NCBI RefSeq assembly: GCF_000768355.1 | Contig: NZ_AVPU01000025.1 | Coordinates: 1 to 38,615, forward strand | Direction: 5' to 3' | Source of the DNA: Lysobacter daejeonensis GH1-9 | GTDB taxonomy: Bacteria; Pseudomonadota; Gammaproteobacteria; Xanthomonadales; Xanthomonadaceae | Length of the DNA stretch: 38,615 bases | In this document: piece by piece, positions 17,565 to 25,795 of the stretch | Layout: the number at the start of each line of letters is the position of its first letter | Numbering within the stretch: the first letter of the stretch is position 1 | Position numbers and translations under genes: made by a program | Notes under the pieces: model-generated | Seen by the model: the letters and a program-made list of their open reading frames with translations, nothing else | Database searches by the model: none | What the model was told of the DNA's origin: nothing

Positions 17565-17944
17565 GCAAATCCTTACCGCTGGTCTACTCATGTTCCGGCT
17601 GCTCCAGTGCGGCCCAGATGGCCAACCAACTGGCCTTGCGCCTGGATCGTGCCGGCGAGGCGGAAATGTCGTGCATCGCGGGGGTGGGCGGGGGCGTGGC
17701 CGGCCTGGTTCGCACCGCCCGGAGCGGCCGGGCGATCCTCGCCCTGGACGGTTGCGTCCTCCACTGCGTGTCTGCCTGCCTGGCCAATGCAGGGGTGACG
17801 GCCGATCGGCACCTGGTGCTGTCCGATTACGGCGTGCGCAAACGCAAACACGCCGATTTCGATGTCGCCGAAGCCGACGCCGTCTACATGGCGCACGTTC
17901 TGCCGGTTGCCCACGCGCTCAACAAGGGAGAACGGAATGAGTGA
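17561..17944 (+). CDS. DGC-type putative zinc-binding protein
   Basis: A 127-residue cysteine-rich protein of the DGC family (putative metal-binding). Cysteines occur in YSCSGCSS, EMSCIAG and in the family signature LDGCVLHCVSACL. ATG overlaps the previous stop (ATGA) and the end overlaps the next gene by 8 bp. The six cysteines could hold zinc or an iron-sulfur cluster. Its job in the porin/chorismate mutase-UbiT operon is unknown. Confidence 0.82.
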   Translation: MSKSLPLVYSCSGCSSAAQMANQLALRLDRAGEAEMSCIAGVGGGVAGLVRTARSGRAILALDGCVLHCVSACLANAGVTADRHLVLSDYGVRKRKHADFDVAEADAVYMAHVLPVAHALNKGERNE

Positions 17945-18800
17945 GCGCACACCCGGGCTGGCGCAGGTGCGCCTGGCCATCGACGGCATCGACGATGGGC
18001 TGGTGGTGCTGCTTGCGGCGCGCGCGCGCCTGGCGCGCATGGCCGGGCGGCTCAAGGCGCGTACGGGTGGGCAGGGGCGCGACCCCGCGCGCGAGCAACG
18101 GGTACGGGCGCGCGCCGCGGCGCTGGCGTCGGCACTGGGCTTGGCCCCGGAGGTTGCCATGGGGGTTGTCGGGCTGGCCATCGGTGATGCGTGTCGCGAA
18201 CAGGGACTCGCAACTGATCCGGATCAAGGTAGTGTGGGGGGCAGGGGCGGCATGATCGTGTCCACCATGCACACTCGACCCCAGTTCGTGCCCACGTCGG
18301 CACACCGCCTGTTGCGTTTGATTCCCCCGCCGCGCCGCGTTGCACCGGTGCTCCGCGCCGTGCCCCCCGCCATGCAGCGGCGGTTGCTGGAGCGCGCCAT
18401 GGCCAAGGTGCTGGCAGGTCCCTTGGCGGGCGGGGCGCTTGAATTCATGGACGGCCGCCGGCTGGGCATTGAAGTCAGCGACCTCGGCCTGCGCTGGGTG
18501 GTGGAGCTGCAAGGTCCCCGGTTGGTGGTGGTCGATGCGCCGGCCGAAGCAACCGTGCGCGGCACCGTCACCGACCTGTTGCTGCTCGCCGGGCGCCTGG
18601 AAGATGCGGATACGCTGTTCTTCCAGCGGCGGCTCGTCCTCACGGGTGACACCGAGTTGGGGTTGACCGCTCGCAACCTGCTCGATCGCCTGCCGTGGGA
18701 GCGGGTGCCCCTCGGACTGCGCATTGCGCTCAATCGCGGCGCGCGTCTGGCCAATGCGGCCCGCAGCGCCTACCGGGCCAGCACAACCCCGAATACCTGA
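17937..18800 (+). CDS. ubiT: Fused chorismate mutase (AroQ) - UbiT (SCP2) protein
   Basis: One open frame of 287 residues joins two domains. Residues 1-95 match AroQ-type chorismate mutase: aligned by eye with the E. coli mutase domain, Arg12, Arg29, Lys40, Asp49, Arg52, Glu53 and Gln89 fall on its catalytic residues with a constant offset of one, so the domain looks active. After a glycine-rich linker (GSVGGRGG), residues 111-287 form an SCP2 lipid-binding domain like UbiT (YhbT), an accessory factor of oxygen-independent ubiquinone synthesis with UbiU/UbiV, which are also in this window. The start follows AAGGGAG. In-frame ATGs at 18252 (residue 106) and 18267 could give UbiT alone from an internal promoter. 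No stop or frameshift separates the domains. UbiT identity is by domain and neighbourhood. Confidence 0.85.
   Translation: MSERTPGLAQVRLAIDGIDDGLVVLLAARARLARMAGRLKARTGGQGRDPAREQRVRARAAALASALGLAPEVAMGVVGLAIGDACREQGLATDPDQGSVGGRGGMIVSTMHTRPQFVPTSAHRLLRLIPPPRRVAPVLRAVPPAMQRRLLERAMAKVLAGPLAGGALEFMDGRRLGIEVSDLGLRWVVELQGPRLVVVDAPAEATVRGTVTDLLLLAGRLEDADTLFFQRRLVLTGDTELGLTARNLLDRLPWERVPLGLRIALNRGARLANAARSAYRASTTPNT
18214..18227 (+). promoter_or_regulatory. FNR-like box inside the chorismate mutase-UbiT gene
   Basis: CTGATCCGGATCAA has one mismatch to the FNR consensus. It lies at the end of the chorismate mutase coding part. With FNR at -41.5, transcription would start near 18262. CATGAT (18251-18256) is a fair -10 element, and the ATG at 18267 would then follow a 5-nt leader, giving UbiT alone. 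Confidence 0.5.
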
Positions 18801-18887
18801 AGGCCGCATCCGCCAACGGGCGACCCGCACTTGAACGCACACCACGGCAACCCGGTGACGCATCGTCGCTGCGGTTGATCGCACTTG

Positions 18888-19946
18888 ATGGATTCCCAGC
18901 ACGCCATGTCCGACAACGCCCCAACCGCCGCCCGACCGCAATGGACCCCTGAACTGGCCGAGCAGTACACGGATCTCAGCGCCAAGCTCGAGCAACTGGT
19001 GCCGTGCCTGGAGGTGCCCCTGCACCTGCCGTGGATCGATGCCATCAACCGGCTCAAGCGCGAGCGCGGCGCCAAAATCATGGCCCACAGTTACCAGTCG
19101 CCCGAGATCTTCCACGGCGTGGCCGACGTAACCGGCGATTCGCTGGCGCTGGCGCAGGCGGCGGCCGACTGCGATGCCGACCTCATCGTGCTGTGCGGCG
19201 TCCACTTCATGGCCGAGAGCGCCAAGATCCTGGCGCCCGGCAAGACCGTGCTGATCCCCGACCTGGAGGCAGGCTGCTCGCTGGCCTCGTCGATCACCGC
19301 CGACGACGTGCGCGCGCTGCGTGTCCAGCACCCGGGCGTGCCCGTGGTCAGCTACGTCAACACGTCGGCCGCGGTGAAGGCCGAGTCCGACGCCTGCTGC
19401 ACCTCCGCAAACGCCGTGCAGGTGGTGGACGCGGTGGCCACCGAGTTCGGCATGGGCAAGGTCATCTTCCTGCCCGATCGTTACCTCGGCGCATGGGTGG
19501 CCACGCAGACCGACGTGGAGCTGGTGCTGTGGCACGGCCAGTGTGAGGTGCACGAGAAGTTCACCGCAATGGAAGCCCGCCATACGCGCGAGCGCTTCGA
19601 CGCGAAGATCGTGGCGCACCCGGAATGTCCGCCGGAGGTGTTGGCGGAGGCGGATTTCGTTGGCTCCACCAGCGCGATGGGCCAATGGTTGGCCAAGGAA
19701 AAACCGCAGCGGGTGGCCATGATCACGGAGTGCTCGATGGCCGACAACCTGCGCGATCGCTTCCCGCAGGTGGAGTTCATCAAGCCGTGCAACCTGTGCC
19801 CGCACATGAAGCGGATCACGTTGCAGAACATCCACGCGTGCCTGAGAGACCTGAAGCATGAAGTGCACGTGCCCGAGGATGTCGCCGTCCGTGCGCGCCG
19901 CGCGCTGGAGCGCATGTTGGCGGTGGGGCGCCGCGAACGCGTCTGA
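18888..19946 (+). CDS. nadA: Quinolinate synthase NadA
   Basis: A cytoplasmic [4Fe-4S] enzyme condensing iminoaspartate with dihydroxyacetone phosphate to quinolinate in NAD synthesis. It has the repeated NadA architecture: AHSYQSPEIFHGVADVTGDSL, LCGVHFMAESAKIL, SYVNTSAAVKAESDACCTSANA, LPDRYLGAWV and the C-terminal CNLCPHMKRI. Cluster cysteines lie in LCGVH, DACCTS and CNLCPH. The start is either ATG 18888 (352 residues) or 18906 (MSDNAPT, 346 residues); neither has a clear ribosome site. It overlaps nadB by one base (TGATG). Confidence 0.95.
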   Translation: MDSQHAMSDNAPTAARPQWTPELAEQYTDLSAKLEQLVPCLEVPLHLPWIDAINRLKRERGAKIMAHSYQSPEIFHGVADVTGDSLALAQAAADCDADLIVLCGVHFMAESAKILAPGKTVLIPDLEAGCSLASSITADDVRALRVQHPGVPVVSYVNTSAAVKAESDACCTSANAVQVVDAVATEFGMGKVIFLPDRYLGAWVATQTDVELVLWHGQCEVHEKFTAMEARHTRERFDAKIVAHPECPPEVLAEADFVGSTSAMGQWLAKEKPQRVAMITECSMADNLRDRFPQVEFIKPCNLCPHMKRITLQNIHACLRDLKHEVHVPEDVAVRARRALERMLAVGRRERV

Positions 19947-21421
19947 TGGAAACCTCCGCGCCGATCATCGTGGTGGGCGGTGGTATCGCCGGCCTCGTCA
20001 CCGCGTTGGCCGCCGCGCCCGCGCCCGTGCTGCTGTTGACGCGCAGCCCCGGCAGCAACGGCGCGGCCAGCACGTTGGCGCAGGGCGGTATTGCCGCCGC
20101 CATTGCGCCGGGTGACAGCACGGCTGCGCACGCGCATGACACCTGCGTGGCGGGCAGCCACCACAACGACGGGGCCATGGTCGAACTGCTGACCAGCGGT
20201 GCCGTCCAGGCGCTCGAATGGCTGCAGCAACGAGGTGTCGTATTCGATCGCGACAACAGCGGTGCATTGCTGCTGGGGCGGGAAGGTGGGCACGACCGCC
20301 CGCGCATCGTCCATGCAGGCGGCGACGCCACCGGCGCGCGGGTGATGGCGGCCCTGGTGGCAGCCGCGCGCACGGCGCCACACATCGAAAGGCAGGCGGG
20401 CGTCGACGTGGACGGCCTGATGCTGCGCAACGGCCATGTCTGTGGCGTGTGCGTCACTCGCGCCGATGGCAGCCAGTCCGCCGTGGAGGGCCGCGCGGTG
20501 GTGTTGGCCACCGGGGGTGTTGGCGGCTTGTTTGCACACACCAGTAATCCCGCCGATGCGGATGGCAGCGGTCTTGCGCTGGCCCTCGCCGCAGGTGCGG
20601 CCACGCGTGACCTCGAGTTCGTGCAGTTCCACCCCACGGCGCTGGCCATGCCGGGCGTGCACAGCCTGCCGCTCGTGACAGAGGCGCTGCGCGGTGCCGG
20701 CGCGCGCCTGCTGGACATGCACGGGCAACCGTTGATGGCCGGCGTGCACCCTTTGGGCGACCTCGCGCCCCGTGATGTCGTCGCGCGCCAGGTGTGGTCC
20801 GCCTGCGAGGCCGGCGGCGCATGGCTGGATGCGCGCCACGTCGGTGACGATTTCGAAAGCGCGTTTCCCACCGTGCTGGCGGCCTGCCTCGCACACGGCA
20901 TCGATCCCCGCCTGCAGCCGATTCCCGTGACGCCTGCCGCGCACTTCCACATGGGCGGTATCGCTACCGATGCAGACGGACGCACGTCGCTGCCCGGCTT
21001 GTATGCGGTGGGCGAAGTGGCCTGCAACGGCGTGCATGGGGCCAACCGTCTGGCGAGCAATTCATTGCTGGAGGGCGTGGTGTTCGGACAGCGATTGGCC
21101 CAAGCGCTCCGTGATGCCGACAGCGCCCCGAGTGGTGGACGATCCTTCAAGTTCCTGCATCGCGGTCCCTCGCTCGACGTCGGGCCACTGAACCGGTTGC
21201 GTGGCCTGATGACCCAGGCGATGGGGCCGTTGCGTACGGGCGCGTTGTTGCAGGTCGCATTGCGCGACTGTGACGCCCTGGCACACGTCGGTTGGCAGGG
21301 GGCGTTGGCCCGCTCGGTGGTCGGGGCAGCGTTGCGCAGGCAGCGCAGTCTGGGCGCGCATTTTCGTGACGATGGCCCCACGGCCGGGCATGCGACCAAA
21401 GATGCGTGGCGCGCCGCCTGA
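19946..21421 (+). CDS. nadB: L-aspartate oxidase NadB
   Basis: A 491-residue flavoprotein oxidising aspartate to iminoaspartate, which NadA uses at once. The N-terminal FAD motif is VVGGGIAGLVTALAA. Family signatures follow: TLAQGGIAAAI, RIVHAGGDATGARVM, EFVQFHPTAL, TEALRGAGARLLD, HFHMGGIATD and EVACNGVHGANRLASNSLLE. NadB can use fumarate instead of oxygen in characterised bacteria, which suits the anaerobic context. It is coupled to nadA through TGATG. Confidence 0.95.
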   Translation: METSAPIIVVGGGIAGLVTALAAAPAPVLLLTRSPGSNGAASTLAQGGIAAAIAPGDSTAAHAHDTCVAGSHHNDGAMVELLTSGAVQALEWLQQRGVVFDRDNSGALLLGREGGHDRPRIVHAGGDATGARVMAALVAAARTAPHIERQAGVDVDGLMLRNGHVCGVCVTRADGSQSAVEGRAVVLATGGVGGLFAHTSNPADADGSGLALALAAGAATRDLEFVQFHPTALAMPGVHSLPLVTEALRGAGARLLDMHGQPLMAGVHPLGDLAPRDVVARQVWSACEAGGAWLDARHVGDDFESAFPTVLAACLAHGIDPRLQPIPVTPAAHFHMGGIATDADGRTSLPGLYAVGEVACNGVHGANRLASNSLLEGVVFGQRLAQALRDADSAPSGGRSFKFLHRGPSLDVGPLNRLRGLMTQAMGPLRTGALLQVALRDCDALAHVGWQGALARSVVGAALRRQRSLGAHFRDDGPTAGHATKDAWRAA

Positions 21422-21541
21422 ACGGAACGCCGCCGGGCCGTGGAACGTGAGAGTCAATGCCGGCGCGGCCTGCAGCAGTACAGTTGTGCAGAAACTGGAA
21501 AAACAAGCGTTTGACCTACGCATCCGTACGGAAACTGGCCA

Positions 21542-21555
21542 TTGACGCAGGTCAG
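21542..21555 (+). promoter_or_regulatory. FNR-like box upstream of fabA
   Basis: TTGACGCAGGTCAG has one mismatch to the TTGAC-N4-GTCAA variant seen before the porin gene. Its centre is 61.5 bp from the fabA ATG. CAGAAT (21578-21583) falls exactly at -12 to -7 for an activator at -41.5. Alternatively TTGACG could be an ordinary -35 element with TAGAAA downstream. Confidence 0.4.
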
Positions 21556-21609
21556 TACGCCCTAGAAAGTTTGTCGCCAGAATCGCGTTTTTCCACGGTG
21601 AACTCCCCC

Positions 21610-22125
21610 ATGACCAGACCGTCCTCGCTCGACCGCGAGCAGCTGCTTGCCTGTGCCCGCGGCGAGATGTTCGGACCCGGCAATGCGCGCCTGCCCGCGC
21701 CGCCGATGCTGATGTTCGACCGCATCACCCACATCGCCACCGAAGGCGGCCAGTACGGCAAGGGCGTGATCCGTGCCGAACTGGATATCAACCCGGACCT
21801 GTGGTTCTTCGAATGCCACTTCCTCGGCGATCCGGTCATGCCGGGCTGCCTGGGCCTGGATGCCATGTGGCAGCTCACCGGGTTCTACCTGCCGTGGCTG
21901 GGCGCCCCGGGCCGTGGCCGCGCGCTGGGTGTGGGTGAAGTGAAGTTCAGCGGCCAGGTGCTGCCCGACGCCAAGGTCGTGAGCTACGAGATCGACATCC
22001 GCCGCGTGATGCGCGGCAAGCTGGAGCTGGTGATCGCCGACGGTCGTACCCTGGTGGACGGCCGCGAGATCTATGTCGCGAAGGACCTGCGCGTGGGCCT
22101 GTTCTCCTCCACCGAGGGTTTCTGA
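21610..22125 (+). CDS. fabA: 3-hydroxydecanoyl-ACP dehydratase/isomerase FabA
   Basis: A 171-residue cytoplasmic enzyme that dehydrates 3-hydroxydecanoyl-ACP and isomerises it to the cis-3 product, the branch point of oxygen-independent unsaturated fatty acid synthesis. The active histidine is in [15 protein letters not shown] and the catalytic Asp in [12 protein letters not shown]. The start [13 protein letters not shown] gives the standard FabA length. It lies 1 bp upstream of fabB (TGA A ATG). Confidence 0.97.
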   Translation: MTRPSSLDREQLLACARGEMFGPGNARLPAPPMLMFDRITHIATEGGQYGKGVIRAELDINPDLWFFECHFLGDPVMPGCLGLDAMWQLTGFYLPWLGAPGRGRALGVGEVKFSGQVLPDAKVVSYEIDIRRVMRGKLELVIADGRTLVDGREIYVAKDLRVGLFSSTEGF

Positions 22126-22126
22126 A

Positions 22127-23335
22127 ATGCGCCGTGTCGTCGTAACCGGACTGGGCATCGTCTCGTGCCTGGGCAATGACCTGGACAGCGTGTCGGCCTC
22201 GCTGCGCGAAGGGCGCGCGGGCATCACCTTCCAACCCGACTATGCCGAAATGGGGCTGCGCAGCCACGTTGCCGGCATCCCGCAGATCGACCTCGATGCC
22301 GAGATCGACCGCAAGCAGAAGCGTTTCATGGGCGATGCGGCGGCCTATGCCACCGTGTCCATGCGCGACGCCATCGCCAACGCCGGCCTCACGCCGGAGC
22401 AGGTGAGCCAGCTGCGCACGGGCGTGATCGCCGGTTCCGGTGGTGGTTCGCCGCAGTGGCAGATCGAAACGGCCGACCTCATGCGCAACCGCGGCGTCCG
22501 CAAGGTTGGCCCGTACATGGTGCCGCGCACGATGTGCTCCACCGTGTCGGCCGCGCTGGCCACCGCATTCGCCATCAAGGGCGTCAGCTATTCGCTGTCG
22601 GCCGCGTGCGCCACGTCAGCACACTGCATCGGCGCGGCTGCCGACATGATCCGCCACGGCGCGCAGGACATCATGTTCGCTGGCGGCGGCGAGGAAGTGC
22701 ACTGGGGCATGACCTGCCAGTTCGACGCGATGGGCGCGCTGTCCACCTCGTTCAACGAGACGCCGGCCAATGCCTCGCGCCCCTACGACGCCGACCGCGA
22801 TGGCTTCGTCATCGCCGGCGGTGGCGGCATGCTGGTACTGGAAGACTACGAGCACGCCAAGGCGCGCGGCGCGAAGATCTACGCCGAACTGCTGGGCTAC
22901 GGCGTCACCTCCGATGGCGCCGACATGGTCGCTCCGTCGGGCGAGGGCGCGGTGCGCTGCATGCAGATGGCGATGGCCGGGCTCGACCGCCCCATCGATT
23001 ACCTCAACACCCACGGCACTTCCACGCCGCTGGGCGACGTGACCGAGCTGGAAGCGGTGCGCAAGGTGTTTGGCGACGCCGTGCCGGCACTGTCGTCCAC
23101 CAAGGCGCTGTCCGGCCACTCGCTGGGCGCCGCCTCGGTGCACGAGGCGATCTACTGCCTGCTGATGATGCGTGACGGCTTCATGGCCGGTTCGGCCAAC
23201 ATCAGCAACCTCGATGAGCGTGCCGCCGGTTACCCCATCGTGCGCGAGAGCCGCGAGACCCAGCTGGACACCGTGATGTCCAACAGCTTCGGCTTCGGCG
23301 GTACCAACGGTACCCTGGTGTTCGGCCGCGTCTGA
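22127..23335 (+). CDS. fabB: 3-oxoacyl-ACP synthase I FabB
   Basis: A 402-residue condensing enzyme elongating the cis-unsaturated acyl-ACP made by FabA. The Cys-His-His catalytic set is present: [23 protein letters not shown] and [12 protein letters not shown]. The [12 protein letters not shown] end is typical. The fabAB pair is one transcript. It ends 4 bp from the convergent ubiV stop. Confidence 0.97.
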   Translation: MRRVVVTGLGIVSCLGNDLDSVSASLREGRAGITFQPDYAEMGLRSHVAGIPQIDLDAEIDRKQKRFMGDAAAYATVSMRDAIANAGLTPEQVSQLRTGVIAGSGGGSPQWQIETADLMRNRGVRKVGPYMVPRTMCSTVSAALATAFAIKGVSYSLSAACATSAHCIGAAADMIRHGAQDIMFAGGGEEVHWGMTCQFDAMGALSTSFNETPANASRPYDADRDGFVIAGGGGMLVLEDYEHAKARGAKIYAELLGYGVTSDGADMVAPSGEGAVRCMQMAMAGLDRPIDYLNTHGTSTPLGDVTELEAVRKVFGDAVPALSSTKALSGHSLGAASVHEAIYCLLMMRDGFMAGSANISNLDERAAGYPIVRESRETQLDTVMSNSFGFGGTNGTLVFGRV

Positions 23336-23339
23336 CGGC

Positions 23340-24290
23340 TCAGGCGGCGACCGGGCGCATGCCCGGTTCGCCGTGCCAATAACCGTTGCGATGGCCAATG
23401 CGTGGTGGCGGCGTCAGGCTGTCGCGCGCCAGGTTGAAGTGCCGCACCACCGCCTCCATGCCCTCGGCCTGCGGATACAGGCGCAGGATGTCCACCCCCA
23501 ACGCGCGCAGGTCCGGCAGCTCCGGACCGAGATCGGTGATCTCCTCGCCCTGCACCTGGATGCCATTGATGCGCAGGAAGGCGCGCCCTTCGCGCGTGGC
23601 CAGCGGCAGCCCGTCCGGGTAGTCGATGCAGCGGAAGCCGCACTGGTCCTTGGCGATGTCCAGCGCGCGCGCGGTGAAGCAGCGTGCCGAATACGACAGC
23701 GGCAACCGCCCCCAGGCGATCACCTCCAGCTCAGGCATGGCGTGGCCGTCCTGCACGTACGCGTCCTTCAACTCGCGGATGAGCGCGTGGCCCTGTTCCA
23801 CGCCCGGCACCCAGCGGCGCAGGCCATCCTCGGCCAGCATCGCCAGCGCGCGGTGGTTGTAGACGTTGAGTGCCGGCCCGGCGACGAATGGCGTGCCGCG
23901 CTCGCGGCACAACTGCACCGCCGACAGGTCGTTCGCCTCCACCCAGAAGCCGCCGTGTGAGACCAGCCGATTGAGCACGCCCAGCTCCGACTCGGCCTCG
24001 ATCAGCGCCAGGGACGACAGCACGATCTGCTTGCCGGACGCCGCCAGTTCCTCGGCCAGCCCGATCCATTCGACGGTGCGCAGTTCGCGCCGCTTGCTGC
24101 ACACGGTCTCACCCAGATAGACGATGTCCAGCGGCCACTGGATGGCCTCGCGGTAGAAGGCGAGGGTGCGCTCGCGCGGCCAGAAGTACTGCATCGGGCC
24201 GAGACTCAGCTTCACGCGGTTTGGCTGTTCGAGCGTCACCGGGAATTCGGGTGCAGTGGCGTAGGCCGGCGTGGCGACGGTGTCAGTCAT
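23340..24290 (-). CDS. ubiV: UbiV, oxygen-independent ubiquinone hydroxylation protein
   Basis: A 316-residue member of the U32 peptidase-like family. UbiV forms an iron-sulfur heterodimer with UbiU that hydroxylates ubiquinone precursors without oxygen. Cluster cysteines are visible: Cys64 in GETVCSKRRE and three in YSARCFTA...DQCGFRCIDYP. A SYSARCF segment and the NGIQVQ end are family-like. It starts 27 bp after ubiU, and is last in the operon. Confidence 0.93.
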   Translation of the reverse strand: MTDTVATPAYATAPEFPVTLEQPNRVKLSLGPMQYFWPRERTLAFYREAIQWPLDIVYLGETVCSKRRELRTVEWIGLAEELAASGKQIVLSSLALIEAESELGVLNRLVSHGGFWVEANDLSAVQLCRERGTPFVAGPALNVYNHRALAMLAEDGLRRWVPGVEQGHALIRELKDAYVQDGHAMPELEVIAWGRLPLSYSARCFTARALDIAKDQCGFRCIDYPDGLPLATREGRAFLRINGIQVQGEEITDLGPELPDLRALGVDILRLYPQAEGMEAVVRHFNLARDSLTPPPRIGHRNGYWHGEPGMRPVAA

Positions 24291-24317
24291 GGCAAGTCCA
24301 TTGGTGTTCGCGCGGGC

Positions 24318-25316
24318 TCAATGCCACGCGCGGTGATACGGGCCCAGCGTGGTCTGGTGGCCTTCGGCGTGGCGCGAGAGTTCGGCTTGCCACTCCGGCT
24401 GCAGTTGCCAGCGCGCTTCATCGGCAGCCAGGCGATCCAACGCCTTGCGCCACGTACGCGTGACCGATGTGACATAGGCCACGCCGCGTTGCCGGCCTTC
24501 TATCTTCAGCGCGACGACGCCCGCCTGTTTCAGGCGCGGCAGCAGTTCCATGGTGTTGAGGCTGGTCGGTTCTTCCAGCGCGTGGAAGATTTCGTTGCCG
24601 ACGTCGAAGCGGCCCTTGCAGACCGTGGGGTAGCCCGCCGGCTCGTCCGGCTTGAATTCGTCGATCAGTACGTCGTTGAGCCGCACGCTACGGCTGCCGT
24701 CGCCGTGTTCGTCCCAGCGCACGAACTTTGCCGGTGAGCAGACGCCGTGCCGGTTGGGCGAAGCGCCGGTCACATAGCTGGACAGCTGGCAGCGCCCCTC
24801 CACCATGATGCACAGACTGCCGAACGCGAATACCTCGATCGCCACCGGCGAGTTCTGGCACAGCCGCTCCACCTGCTGGATGGACAGCACGCGCGGCAAC
24901 ACGGCGCGGCTGATGCCGAAGCGCTCGTAGGCATAGCGCAGCGCCGGTGCGGTGGTGGCCGAGCCCTGTACCGAGAGGTGGCGTGGCAGGCCCGGATGGG
25001 TGCGCGCCGCGTAATCCAGCACGCCCATCTCCGCCGCGATGATCGCATCGCAGCCCAGCGTGGCGGCCTTGTCCACCGCCGCATGCCAGTCCTTCAGCCG
25101 CGCACTGTCGGGGTACGTGTTGAGCGCCAGGTACACCTTGGCGTTCTTCGCGTGTGCGTAGCGGATGCCCGCGCGCAGCTCGTCGTCGCTGAAGTTGAGC
25201 CCGGGGAAGGCGCGCGCGTTGGTCTGGTCGCGGAAACCCGCGTAGACCGCGTTGGCACCGGCATCCACTGCGGCCTGCAGGGCCGGCAGGTTGCCGGCGG
25301 GACACACCAGTTGCAT
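24318..25316 (-). CDS. ubiU: UbiU, oxygen-independent ubiquinone hydroxylation protein
   Basis: A 332-residue U32-family partner of UbiV. It opens with the family signature LVCPAGNLPALQAAVDAGA and holds the cluster cysteines in SLCIMVEGRCQLSSY, HGVCSPAKF and PTVCKGRF. The ATG at 25316 (MQLVCPAG) is chosen because the family starts there; a longer frame upstream begins only at a TTG and would overlap nothing useful. An FNR-like box lies 62.5 bp upstream. Confidence 0.94.
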   Translation of the reverse strand: MQLVCPAGNLPALQAAVDAGANAVYAGFRDQTNARAFPGLNFSDDELRAGIRYAHAKNAKVYLALNTYPDSARLKDWHAAVDKAATLGCDAIIAAEMGVLDYAARTHPGLPRHLSVQGSATTAPALRYAYERFGISRAVLPRVLSIQQVERLCQNSPVAIEVFAFGSLCIMVEGRCQLSSYVTGASPNRHGVCSPAKFVRWDEHGDGSRSVRLNDVLIDEFKPDEPAGYPTVCKGRFDVGNEIFHALEEPTSLNTMELLPRLKQAGVVALKIEGRQRGVAYVTSVTRTWRKALDRLAADEARWQLQPEWQAELSRHAEGHQTTLGPYHRAWH

Positions 25317-25371
25317 GCGGAGGTTCCAGCTTGGGAAGCCAGCATGGTCTTGCGCGGGGTCGGCGGCGTCA

Positions 25372-25385
25372 TTGATTTGTGTCAA
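25372..25385 (-). promoter_or_regulatory. FNR-like box for ubiUV
   Basis: On the minus strand this reads TTGACACAAATCAA, one mismatch from the FNR consensus. Its centre is 62.5 bp from the ubiU ATG, the same distance as the perfect box has from ccoN. GACCAT lies at the expected -10. FNR control of the homologous genes is known in E. coli. It might also serve the divergent PepSY gene, but that ATG is 120 bp away. Confidence 0.72.
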
Positions 25386-25498
25386 TCGCGTGCACGGCAA
25401 CTGAATGGACCGGAGGTCTTCGCCTGTCTTAAGCCGTCCATAAGGAGGTCGCGCTGGAATGCGTTCGTGGGCAGCCCGCCCGCTTCTGGAGAGACGAC

Positions 25499-25783
25499 AT
25501 GAAACCTGCTGTTGCCACGATTGTTCCCCTCATTGCCGTGGTGGCCGCGCTGGCGGCGCCCAGCGCCTTTGCCGGCCCCACGTGCACTACCGCCCCCCGC
25601 GACCAGTGGCTCCCCGAGAAGACCATGCAGGAACGCATCACCAAGGCTGGCTACACCATCGACAAGTTCAAGGTGTCCGGCTCCTGCTACGAGATCTACG
25701 GCAAGGACAAGGCTGGTCGCAAGGTCGAGATCTACTACGACCCGACCAACGGCCGCGTCATCAAAGAGCGCGACGACGACTGA
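25499..25783 (+). CDS. Secreted PepSY-domain protein
   Basis: A 94-residue protein with a signal peptide (residues 1-25, ending SAFA) and a single PepSY_2-like domain: QERITKAGYTIDKFKVSG, then CYEIYGKDKAGRKVEIYYDP. It would be periplasmic. Two cysteines (CTT, SCYE) could form a disulfide. GGAGAG precedes the ATG. It is 12 bp upstream of the cytochrome b561 gene, so it probably assists or modulates that membrane reductase. Confidence 0.85.
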   Translation: MKPAVATIVPLIAVVAALAAPSAFAGPTCTTAPRDQWLPEKTMQERITKAGYTIDKFKVSGSCYEIYGKDKAGRKVEIYYDPTNGRVIKERDDD

Positions 25784-25795
25784 CGGAGGCCTGCG

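Noticed and set aside
18875-18889. TTGATCGCACTTGAT before nadA as an FNR box
   Set aside because: It is a direct, not inverted, repeat (TTGAT...TTGAT), so it does not match a dimeric FNR site.
17919-19868. Long minus-strand frame across ubiT and nadA
   Set aside because: Shadow of nadA and the fused gene; no recognisable domains.
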